DNA of 14,879 bases, from positions 1-14,879 of the forward strand of contig JALKBU010001198.1 of the NCBI GenBank assembly GCA_023091735.1, in the 5' to 3' direction. The notes under the pieces are model-generated. The model saw only the letters and a list, made by a program, of their open reading frames with translations, made no database searches and was not told where the DNA came from. Within the stretch, counting starts at the first letter, position 1; the number at the start of each line of letters is the position of its first letter. The stretch comes from Trichomonas tenax. Lineage: Eukaryota > Parabasalia > Trichomonadida > Trichomonadidae. The translations under genes and the position numbers were made by a program. This document shows positions 8,331 through 14,879 of the stretch, piece by piece.

Positions 8331-9338
8331 ATGAATTCCAAGTATTCGAATCCTTGTCACAGATGTTGCGATTTTGAGCAATCTTTTGAGAGATTGCAGG
8401 ATAAGGAGTCATCGCTGAGAGTGAAAGTTGACTCTTTATCGCAAAAAGTCAATCAGCTGTCGCAGCAGAAAAAATTACTCGAAAAACAAAACGAATTGTT
8501 AGTAAATACTTGTACGCTTCCAATTTATGGATCGAAGCAGGAAGAAATTACATCACAAGAAGTCGAAAATCTTTTAGCAAATTTTGATAATATTTTCACA
8601 ACGCAAGGAAATGATTTAATCAAACTTACAAATGACAGAAACAGCATGTATAAGCTATTGTTCAAGTCAATGAAAGTCATTGACTATCAAAATGACAAAA
8701 TGCAAAAATATTCCAATGTTATAACGACATTATTGTCTGTAACGCCACCACAATGTTTACGGGGCACAATTGTAACCCAATTGAATCAGTTAGGAATCCA
8801 ACATTCACAATATTTGCAACCTCGAAATTTTGATTTCATTTCTACACAAGAGTTGAATGACAAGAAAGGTACTGCTTACGTTTCTTCTTTGCTCTCACAA
8901 ATCACATCGATGTATCCACAAACATATCAGTACGTATCTGATGTTTCTAAATATTTGAACAAGAAAACGACAGAAATACAGGAACTAAACACCCAGAAAA
9001 CAGAGCTTAGTAACAAAATCGCGAAAATTTGCACTCTTCTAAATGTTAACGAAAATGAATTAAATTCACAGATAACGAAAATCATAACAGAGATCAAAGG
9101 AGTCAAAAAGACCTACAAATTCGCTTCTGACATAGTAAATGTCTGTATTTCATTCGCAGAACAATATTGCATGGATGATCATGTTAATAAGTGTGTGAAC
9201 AGATTAAAGTCATGGCTTTTGTGCGGCGACAAATCTGTTGATGTAATCCAAGAAGTAGATTTCCTCCTTGGGCTTTGTTTCCCTTTATCAGATAATAAAA
9301 GGTTCAAATCTGATAGAAGGGATCCATTTATGTTCTAA
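8331..9338 (+). CDS. Coiled-coil protein of unknown function
   Basis: The product has 335 residues and belongs to no family I recognise. The N-terminus has a small cysteine cluster (CHRCC, residues 9-13). Residues about 15-58 are rich in Glu, Lys, Gln, Leu and Ser in heptad-like order (LQDKESSLRVKVDSLSQKV and following), a clear coiled coil. Residues about 205-258 form a second one (KKTTEIQELNTQKTELSNKI and following). Between them is a mixed helical region (residues 75-200). The C-terminal part (260-320) is more hydrophobic with Cys residues (VNVCISFAEQYC, SWLLCG), then ends in a basic DNKRFKSDRRDPFMF tail. No membrane segment or signal peptide is seen. Such an arrangement fits a structural, cytoskeletal or scaffold role, but that is only inference. 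Codons are more AT-ending than in the neighbouring thioredoxin reductase gene, suggesting lower expression. The start is supported by the Inr 11 nt upstream. Confidence 0.8.
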   Translation: MNSKYSNPCHRCCDFEQSFERLQDKESSLRVKVDSLSQKVNQLSQQKKLLEKQNELLVNTCTLPIYGSKQEEITSQEVENLLANFDNIFTTQGNDLIKLTNDRNSMYKLLFKSMKVIDYQNDKMQKYSNVITTLLSVTPPQCLRGTIVTQLNQLGIQHSQYLQPRNFDFISTQELNDKKGTAYVSSLLSQITSMYPQTYQYVSDVSKYLNKKTTEIQELNTQKTELSNKIAKICTLLNVNENELNSQITKIITEIKGVKKTYKFASDIVNVCISFAEQYCMDDHVNKCVNRLKSWLLCGDKSVDVIQEVDFLLGLCFPLSDNKRFKSDRRDPFMF

Positions 9339-9413
9339 TTTTGTATATATTGTTATGTATTATAAAACTGTTATTTCATAGCTCGAATAAAACTAACTAT
9401 TTACAAACACATA

Positions 9414-10095
9414 TTAAATAATACGTAAAAACCATAACTCATGATTCTGTTTCACAACTTTGCTGAGAGTTTGTTCAGGGTCCTTTTCATTGCCATTGAT
9501 GTCGATTAGAATAAAATTTCCAAGTTTGACGTGGTCTTTTAGGACATTTCTATTGGCAGCGATACATATGTACACTGTCTCTATTTTATCATCTCTCTCA
9601 AAAACTCTATGAATGCGTTGATCATCGTGCAATATCACGGAAAGTTTGATTGCACTCATCGGTGGCTTCGGAAGCTTGCTAAACATCTGGTTCACTGTAT
9701 CTGTGTATCTCTTTTCGTCCTCAATTACCAATGATTTGACAATATTTTGACGTTTTTTAACTAGTTGAATTGCAGAGCGCATGTTAAGCTACTCTAATAT
9801 ATCGATGTCACTCTTATCAACTCTTATATCCTTTTTAATATATTCTTCTTGAGATATTTTTGGGTAATTTGGTATATGACATAGCGGATGATCCACTTAA
9901 GTCATCCAAGTGATGATTTATCTGTCTTTGTTTAGCTTCGAGATTGTTTTTGATTTCTTCAAATGTTGATCCGTGCTCTTCACCTAATTAGATAATATAG
10001 GCCTTAAACTCTTCGTTTGGGAGTCTCAATATTTCGGATTCTGAGAATCCAGCACACATCAAAAAATTTTTTAGTGCAGATGATTTGAGGCTCAT
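9414..10095 (-). pseudogene. Broken UBX-domain-like protein gene
   Basis: Read on the minus strand, the gene starts at the ATG at 10095-10093 (MSLKSSALKNFLMCAGFSES and on). It hits an in-frame TAA at 9988-9990 after 35 codons, continues protein-like (LGEEHGSTFEEIKNNLEAKQ), shifts by one base near 9872-9880 into a frame reading IPNYPKISQEEYIKKDI, meets TAG at 9789-9791, then runs open to the TAA at 9414-9416. The intact last 122 codons end in a segment with the pattern of a UBX domain, a ubiquitin-like fold that usually binds the p97/CDC48 ATPase: an AIKLSVILHDDQRIHRVF strand pair, a D.IETVYICIA helix, NFILIDINGNEKDPEQTLSKV and a final LWFLRII strand. The N-terminal 35 residues could be a UBA/CUE-like helical bundle, the middle a short coiled coil. 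Two stops plus one frameshift argue for a pseudogene rather than one sequencing error. The UBX assignment rests on pattern only. Confidence 0.6.
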
Positions 10096-10103
10096 AAACA
10101 GAA

Positions 10104-10108
10104 AATGA
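10104..10108 (-). promoter_or_regulatory. Initiator retained by the UBX-like pseudogene
   Basis: On the minus strand TCATT reads 10108 to 10104; its start-site adenine at 10106 lies 11 nt before the ATG. The broken gene therefore may still be transcribed. Confidence 0.5.
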
Positions 10109-10710
10109 TATTTTGTTCATTTGAAGTCAACAGAGATATCGCATGCCTTGTCCTTGTATATCGTTGTTGCTGAAAGAAATTTAATTGAATAACGTTTGTT
10201 TGGATTTTATGAATCACAGGCATCGAATTTCAATCAATGCAGCATGTGTCGGTTATCAGCTCATATTTTCAGAAAATATTTTTCAATATTCTGTTGAGAC
10301 ACATAATATGGACTCATTTTATTATGAATATACTATGAAATCATATCTCTTTTCATTTTCATCATCTATAACCGATAAACTAATGAAATGATTAAAATTG
10401 ATATATCTTTGTGAATATAAGAATAAATAGCTTACAAAACGCTACATAGACCTAACATTTTATTTGCTGCTATGTACCAATTGTGAACATAGTTTTTCAC
10501 CCTAAGAACAAGTTTAATTGAATAAAACTAGGATATTTTTTGTGCTTGAATAGGAACATTACTATATTTGATATATAAAACTGTTTCAAATTATGTCGAG
10601 AGTGATTATGATGATTGCATTATTGTTCTCATGAAATTAATTTTTCATTTGCAAAATGCAATGAGAAAAATCAAAGTTAATTAGCCAACATGTTAACATT
10701 GATCTTAAAT
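10109..10710. other. Intergenic, no supported gene
   Basis: A plus-strand open stretch at 10185-10391 begins in low-complexity sequence and has no recognisable motif. The minus strand shows a brief protein-like run (SVIDDENEKRYDFIVYS) near 10325-10380, followed by stops. These may be more gene debris but are not callable. Confidence 0.45.
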
Positions 10711-10880
10711 ATGGATTTGGAACTGTTAGAATCTATTGAAACAACGTCTTTACTATAGTTTTATGATGCTTTTAAGTGAAATATGAAGGGATTATTTGAA
10801 GAAGCGAATGCAGTGAACGAAAGATCATTGAGATCCGAATATCTAAAAAATAGGTATAGAAGAATGGAATGAAGAGAATA
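10711..10880 (+). pseudogene. Short coding-like remnant
   Basis: One frame reads MDLELLESIETTSLL, TAG, FYDAFK, TGA, then from 10783 MKGLFEEANAVNERSLRSEY and on to RRME before TGA. The charged, helical composition is unlike the surrounding AT-rich noise, and all pieces share one frame, so I read it as a decayed N-terminus or internal gene fragment. No family recognised. It is not in the frame of the following alpha-solenoid gene and no trichomonad splice signals (GTATGT-like 5' site, ACTAACACACAG-like 3' site) join them. Confidence 0.3.
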
Positions 10881-10889
10881 CTTATAAAT

Positions 10890-10898
10890 TCATTCATA
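10890..10898 (+). promoter_or_regulatory. Overlapping Initiators before the alpha-solenoid gene
   Basis: TCATT (10890-10894) and TCATA (10894-10898) both fit the Inr consensus and directly precede the ATG at 10899, giving leaders of 7 or 3 nt. This supports 10899 as the intended start although that ATG is out of frame with the main reading frame. Confidence 0.55.
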
Positions 10899-12391
10899 AT
10901 GATATTGAAAATTGACTTGTTTTTTTGTTAATTTTCTTTTTGTTCTTTAAAAACTCAGACTTCATTCCATTAGACCAGGAAAAGCTGGAAGACCCGCCTC
11001 CAGATGAAATTTCTGGGATAGTAGTCCTCGATGACTTCAGTGTAATCATAGACTTGTTGCAGCAACTCGATATAGAAACAAAAAGTTATCTAAGTAACGC
11101 AAACGAATACCCAATCTCTACCATTATTAATATTTTTAACGCCTTATTCCAAAAAGTACTCTTTTATCAATTTCCTTTATATGATTTATGTATTGATTTT
11201 AAATTTTTCCAAAATATTCTTGATATATTGATTGGTAGTCCACACATAGAGGTTCTTCATGCTGCTATCACATGTTTTGGCATTTCACTCGAAAAATATC
11301 CAGAAATTCGAAAAACATCTTTATTTGAATCAATAATTTTTCATATTCTATCAGCGTTAGACACTCACATGAATATACTGACATCACCTGTGACGAAAAT
11401 TTTAATACTTTCAACTGATCATTTTGATCTAGATTTACTCAATCAACTAGAATCATTTATAGAACAAATACTACAACCAGAGTACCTCAACTATTTCTCC
11501 CAAATCGTTCAACACATGAGTCAATTTGTTTTCATTTTTGATACAAAAATGGGAATTGATCACTATAAACGCCCTATAAATCTTGAATGGGAAGCAAATT
11601 TAGTCAATATATTACGTGTTATTGACACTCTGATCAATAAAAAACAAATTCTAGATCCAAATATTAAAACGCTGGTATATCTTTTTGAAATCACAAAAGA
11701 TCTCGATTATACAATTAAGACGACCGCACACGCTAAACTTGTTAATTCGAATTCAGTTAAAGTTATATTCAAAAATATTGATAATTTAGAAGTTGAATTC
11801 TTAGAGGATGCGCTCACCCTCATTTTATTTTCATTGAATATATCTGATTGCCCGCCGGTGCTATTAACATGTATGAGAAATAGAATTGAATTCTTCTTTG
11901 GATTAGCTGATAATCCAATAAATGAAGAAATGTTAGTATTAGTTCTCAAGGTTTTATGTCATTTTTATCAGACAGATAATGAAAATGATAATCGATCAGA
12001 CGCTCCTCCACCAGATAGAAACATTTTAATCAAAATTTATGAATTACTACGTTCTTCTTCATTCGAAGTTAAAAAGAGGGCACTGTCTGCTTTCCTTGCA
12101 ATTTTCAGAAATATTGATACTGAATCATCAGAAATTTTGGTCGAAAATGATTTTTTAGAATACTTACAAGATGTGTACGAAACTGAAAGTCTTGACGACA
12201 AGAAAGCTGTGCTCAATGCTATTCGCCGCTTAGCTCAAAAGGACTCAATAAGTATCGCAGAAGCAATAATGAACATTTCAGAATTTTTCGAAGAAATTGA
12301 AGAAGATCCCTCCTCCGATGATGAAATTAAAGCTTTGACATACACGATTCATTGTATAGTCATGGGCAGACTCAATCCAGACATGTCATAG
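10899..12391 (+). CDS. Alpha-solenoid (ARM/HEAT-like) protein, start frame disrupted
   Basis: The main frame runs from 10916 to the stop at 12391 and encodes about 490 residues, but it has no ATG before residue Met at 11369, some 150 codons in. An ATG with two Initiators lies at 10899, in the frame that differs by one base; it reads MILKIDLFF, then stops just after a run of seven T at 10920-10926. One extra T there would join it to the body of the gene. The body starts NSDFIPLDQEKLEDPPPDE, then is almost entirely amphipathic helices with Leu/Ile spacing typical of ARM or HEAT repeats, for example KIYELLRSSSFEVKKRALSA and FLEYLQDVYETESLDDKKAV near the C-terminus. The last 40 residues are acidic. 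Such solenoids usually bind protein partners; no specific family is recognised. AT-ending codons suggest low expression. It may be a recent pseudogene, a gene with a sequencing error in the T run, or one using a non-ATG start (TTG at 10925). Confidence 0.7.
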
Positions 12392-12421
12392 ATTTTAGAT
12401 TGTTTGATAAATTAAAATATA

Positions 12422-12498
12422 TTTGACATGTAAAAATCTTATGTGGATTTGTCATGTAAAATTTTATTTGGCAAAGTTTTGTAAAATTTGTCATGTAA
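12422..12498 (+). promoter_or_regulatory. Triple TTTGtCATGTAA motif upstream of RPSA
   Basis: Three copies lie 150-230 nt before the RPSA ATG: TTTGACATGTAAAAA (12422-12436), TTTGTCATGTAAAAT (12448-12462) and TTTGTCATGTAA (12487-12498), with TTTTGTAAAAT (12477-12487) just before the last. The 15-nt middle copy recurs exactly at 14588-14602 beside the other ribosomal protein gene. I infer a regulatory element, possibly a transcription-factor site. Confidence 0.5.
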
Positions 12499-12642
12499 TG
12501 ATAAAATCAGGACAAATAATGAAATCCTTGATTCGATGGAATATGGAATATACAATAGTAGGAGAATATAACTAGCAAATAAAAATAATGTATGACAAAT
12601 CTGCCATGGCCGAACTTTAGAAATTGAAAGAGTTTGGTCGAT

Positions 12643-12648
12643 CCTTTT
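12643..12648 (+). promoter_or_regulatory. CCTTTT start-site element of RPSA
   Basis: CCTTTT begins 9 nt before the ATG at 12652, where other genes in the window have TCA(Y)(A/T). A CCTTT-type core element at the transcription start (motif M5) has been described in Trichomonas vaginalis, and this fits it. Confidence 0.55.
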
Positions 12649-12651
12649 GTA

Positions 12652-13419
12652 ATGTCTGCAACTGTTCAGGATCGCGAAGCCGTGATCAAGATGATGCTCG
12701 CCGCCAAGGTCTACCTCGGCTCTGCTAACCTCTCCTTCGGCATGAAGCCATACGTCTTCTCCCGCAGGAAAGATGGCTCCCACATCATCAACCTCGCCAT
12801 GACATACGAGAAGATCAAGCTTGCTGCCCGCATGATCTACGCCGTCGACGAGGCAAAGGACGTCCTCGCCATCTCCACAAAGCCATTCGGAACACGCGCT
12901 GTCCACAAGTTCGCTGAGTTCCTTGGTGCTAACTACGTCGAGCAGCGCTTTACGCCAGGTCTCTTCACAAACTACTCCATCAAGAACTTCTGCGAGCCAC
13001 GCCTCATGATCGTCTGTGATCCAAACACAGACTCACAGGCTGTCCACGAAGCTGCTTACGCTAACATCCCATGCATCGCTCTTTGCGACACAGATGCTCA
13101 CCTCGACTACGTCGACTGCGTCATCCCATGCAACACAAAGAACAAAACATCTATGGGTCTCATTATGTGGCTCCTCACACGTGAGGTCCTTCGCCTCCGT
13201 GGTGGCTTGACACGCACACAGGAGTGGTCTGTCCTTCCAGATCTCTTCTTCTATCGTGATGCTCAGGATGAAGCCAAGATCGCTGAGGCTCTCGAGGCTG
13301 AAGGCGAAGAGACAGTCGCTGAGGAAGGCGCCATCATCAACGCCGCCGTTCCAAAGGCCGAGATCAAGGCTGGTGCCACAAACGAGGAGTGGACCAACAA
13401 GAACGAGTGGGATTCCTAA
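12652..13419 (+). CDS. RPSA: 40S ribosomal protein SA (uS2, p40/laminin-receptor family)
   Basis: This is a structural protein of the small ribosomal subunit, needed for 40S maturation. The product has 255 residues from MSATVQDREA; an in-frame ATG at 12634 would add six residues, but the CCTTTT element lies between the two ATGs, so 12652 is the better start. The whole uS2 fold is present: VYLGSANLSFGMKPYVFSRR (20-39), DGSHIINLAMTYEKIKLAAR (41-60), FGTRAVHKFAEFLGA (79-93), the family signature QRFTPGLFTN (98-107), EPRLMIVCDP (115-124), EAAYANIPCIALCDTDAHLDYVDCVIPCN region (133-161) and REVLRLRGG (177-185). The C-terminal extension is acidic and ends with two Glu-Trp motifs (NEEWTNKNEWDS), like the Glu/Asp-Trp repeats of eukaryotic members. 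Codon use is strongly biased: Leu CTC, Ile ATC, Thr ACA, Pro CCA. The stop overlaps TAAA, a polyadenylation signal in this lineage. It converges on RPL14. Confidence 0.97.
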   Translation: MSATVQDREAVIKMMLAAKVYLGSANLSFGMKPYVFSRRKDGSHIINLAMTYEKIKLAARMIYAVDEAKDVLAISTKPFGTRAVHKFAEFLGANYVEQRFTPGLFTNYSIKNFCEPRLMIVCDPNTDSQAVHEAAYANIPCIALCDTDAHLDYVDCVIPCNTKNKTSMGLIMWLLTREVLRLRGGLTRTQEWSVLPDLFFYRDAQDEAKIAEALEAEGEETVAEEGAIINAAVPKAEIKAGATNEEWTNKNEWDS

Positions 13420-13910
13420 ACCTCAATAAAGAAATTATTCCTTACAGCACATTTGTGTATTATTTTGAAAATTTCTTTAATTTTATCTTTTCAAAAGATA
13501 TACCAATGAGATATTCTAATATAAACATATTAGCTTATCTATCCTTCAATAGTACTAACAATATTTATTAAGATTTAAGATTATTCTTGACAATATATTT
13601 GTAAAAAATATATTTTAGTTAAAGTTCGACCATTGGCATATGTTTAAATTGCCTATATCGATGCAAAACAAAAATCCATGTGTGTCATGGTCAAATTCAA
13701 CAAACTGAAAATATAATAATATATCGAGAATAGTTTCTCAACTGACAATGAAAGAAAAGAGTCTCTGATTTGTATTATTACGTAGACTAATGATTGATCA
13801 AAGAGTTAACAAAATAGAAAATTTTTCTAAGCGGGTTGAGTATTTCTTTAAAATAAAAGTAACCATTAATGCATTCGTTCTTATGCTTTAAATAGCTTTA
13901 ATATAATTTT
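13420..13910. other. Intergenic between convergent ribosomal protein genes
   Basis: AT-rich 491 nt between the two stop codons. The plus open frame at 13389-13571 overlaps the RPSA end in another frame and has no coding character. No gene or clear repeat is seen. AATAAA-like sequence follows RPSA closely (13425-13430). Confidence 0.6.
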
Positions 13911-14297
13911 TTAATGGTTGTTGAGCTCCTTAGCAACAAGAGCATCGCGCTGAGCGAGAAGCTGAGCATACTTGAAGCGCTGGAAGTCGTTCATCTGGGC
14001 CTTGTTCTTGCGAGCAACGACCTGCTTACCCCAGGCGGACTCGTAGAACTGAGCAGCTAAATCTTTAGCAGCAGCCTTAGCAGCTTCTGGAGCAGCAGCA
14101 CGCTGGATCTTAGCGACGTAGTCGGTAAGCTTGAGGCGAAGGATTGGGATTGTCTGGCGTGGAGCGTCTGAATTGAGAACATCGATAAGAACGCGCTTGT
14201 CATCAACAATATCGACGATGATGGCGAGCTTGTCGACAAGTTCACCGTAGTTAATAAGGGCAATACGACCGATTTCAACGAATTGCTTGAAAGGCAT
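13911..14297 (-). CDS. RPL14: 60S ribosomal protein L14 (eL14)
   Basis: This is a component of the large ribosomal subunit found in eukaryotes and archaea. The product has 128 residues, close to the family's usual 120-215 and at the short end because the Ala/Lys-rich tail of animal proteins is absent. Residues 5-60 form the KOW/SH3-like barrel: QFVEIGRIALINYGELVDKL, AIIVDIVDDKRVLIDV, PRQTIPILRLKLTDYVAKI. The eL14-specific C-terminal helices follow, with SAWGKQVVARKNKAQMNDFQ (87-106) and RFKYAQLLAQRDALVAKE, matching the family pattern W.KK...R..K..M.DF.RFK. An Ala-rich helix lies at 67-82. The start ATG has a CCTTTTT element 13 nt upstream. The stop codon overlaps TAAAA, consistent with a UAAA polyadenylation signal. 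Ser/Leu codon choice is less extreme than in RPSA but still far from the AT-rich intergenic pattern. Confidence 0.95.
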   Translation of the reverse strand: MPFKQFVEIGRIALINYGELVDKLAIIVDIVDDKRVLIDVLNSDAPRQTIPILRLKLTDYVAKIQRAAAPEAAKAAAKDLAAQFYESAWGKQVVARKNKAQMNDFQRFKYAQLLAQRDALVAKELNNH

Positions 14298-14303
14298 CTA
14301 GCG

Positions 14304-14310
14304 AAAAAGG
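14304..14310 (-). promoter_or_regulatory. CCTTTTT start-site element of RPL14
   Basis: Read on the minus strand, CCTTTTT begins 13 nt before the ATG at 14297, in the same place as CCTTTT before RPSA. It abuts a short GC-rich block containing the 9-bp inverted repeat GGCCGGGCC (14309-14317), unusual in this AT-rich setting. Confidence 0.5.
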
Positions 14311-14780
14311 CCGGGCCAAGCGGTTTTCCCCAGAAAAAAATTGAATCATAGTTGCAACCCCTACTTTATTTTTCCTTGTTCTTTCTGTGTTGCCGTAATT
14401 GCCTCTTTCTCGTTCCTGATATATTTAAATCATAAACTCTGAAAGTTTGATAATATGATTCCATATTATCTTCATATTTCGCTTGATTATCATTACCAAT
14501 AACTTCCATTGATTGTAGTCTAATGAACTCTGAACATTTTGTTCTTTAAACATGTTATGAAGACTATGAAGCATGTTCGAAAATATATTTGTCATGTAAA
14601 ATCGAATTTGTTTTGTAAAATGTCAAATATCTTATTTTGTCTTCCTCAAAATTGCAAAAATTCAGGAATGAAAACATATATGGTTTAAATTTATATCAGA
14701 GAATGGAACACATAAACATTTATTGAAGGATTCTCCGAGTATGTATGGATGTGAATGAGTCTATGACAAAAGTGAACACC
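14311..14780. other. Upstream region of RPL14, no supported gene
   Basis: Apart from the GC-rich block next to the RPL14 start and the motif at 14588-14628, nothing coding is visible. The region may also contain the promoter of a gene beyond the window edge. Confidence 0.5.
14588..14628 (+). promoter_or_regulatory. TTTGTCATGTAAAAT motif copy upstream of RPL14
   Basis: TTTGTCATGTAAAAT at 14588-14602 is identical to 12448-12462, and is followed 8 nt later by TTTTGTAAAAT (14611-14621), which also follows the RPSA copy (there after 14 nt). Here it lies 291 nt upstream of RPL14 and points away from it, so it may instead serve a plus-strand gene to the right. Confidence 0.45.
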
Positions 14781-14870
14781 AAAAAGTGACAGGGGAACCT
14801 TAAAGTCACTTTTCATGAATAAACTGTCACTTTTTGCGCGGGCAAATTGTCACCTTTATAAAAAGTGTCA
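14781..14870. repeat. Alternating AAAGTGACA-type inverted repeats at window edge
   Basis: AAAAAGTGACAG (14781-14792) is the exact reverse complement of CTGTCACTTTTT (14824-14835). Between them is AAAGTCACTTTT (14802-14813), and after them a 23-bp imperfect palindrome from TGTCACC (14848) to AAAAAGTGTCA (ending 14870). An additional AAAGTGAACA-like copy precedes at 14768. This may be the end of a mobile element or a protein-binding cluster; the window stops before it can be resolved. Confidence 0.6.
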
Positions 14871-14879
14871 TAAATATCT

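Noticed and set aside
10783..10960. Possible intron joining the remnant at 10783 to the solenoid gene (GTATAG to CTCAG)
   Set aside because: The splice would leave the wrong frame, and neither site matches the trichomonad consensus.
12439..12906. Minus-strand 155-codon frame and plus 13016-13210 frame within RPSA
   Set aside because: Shadows of the highly biased RPSA codons in other frames.
14057..14278. Second minus-strand frame inside RPL14
   Set aside because: Out-of-frame shadow; low-complexity Leu/Ser run.
1..14879. tRNA, rRNA, CRISPR or spliceosomal intron signals
   Set aside because: Looked for tRNA B-box-like sequence, regularly spaced repeats and GTATGT/ACTAACACACAG introns; none found with supporting structure.

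Overview
The window looks like nuclear DNA of a parabasalid protist (a trichomonad, either Trichomonas- or Tritrichomonas-like; I cannot decide between them from the sequence). The reasons are these: very AT-rich intergenic DNA; intron-free genes; eukaryotic ribosomal proteins uS2/RPSA and eL14 beside a bacterial-type low-Mr thioredoxin reductase; and, at several genes, a TCA(C/T)(A/T) element only 7-14 nt before the ATG, which is the known trichomonad Initiator (Inr). Strongly expressed genes combine C-ending codons for Leu, Ile and Arg with CCA (Pro) and ACA (Thr).

Layout. 1-2233 carries no gene but has a cluster of inverted repeats that can fold into hairpins. 2234-2869 is a decayed gene that still has its Inr. 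3700-4326 encodes a 208-residue protein with a probable winged-helix N-terminus. 4768-5786 is a roughly 1-kb structure of two long, nearly identical inverted arms around a non-coding spacer, most likely a non-autonomous mobile element or a recent inverted duplication. After about 1.5 kb of empty DNA come two close tandem genes, thioredoxin reductase (7280-8215) and a coiled-coil protein (8331-9338). A convergent broken gene of probable UBX type follows (9414-10095, minus). Next are a short coding-like remnant and an alpha-solenoid (ARM/HEAT-like) protein gene (10899-12391) whose ATG and Inr are one frame out of register with the body of the gene at a run of seven T. The right end holds two convergent ribosomal protein genes, RPSA (12652-13419, plus) and RPL14 (13911-14297, minus). 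A 15-nt motif lies on the outer side of each, and a CCTTTT element sits just before each ATG. The last 100 bases carry alternating copies of an AAAGTGACA-type motif and may be the edge of a repeat outside the window.

How the genes work together. There is no operon logic; each gene appears to have its own promoter. Thioredoxin reductase serves the thioredoxin/peroxiredoxin antioxidant system, and the two ribosomal proteins serve the 40S and 60S subunits. The points most worth a second look are the 1-kb inverted repeat with a mismatched block in its arms, the hairpin cluster at 1011-1865, the shared motif beside the two ribosomal protein genes, and two pseudogenes with intact start-site elements. 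I did not find a clear new multi-gene system.
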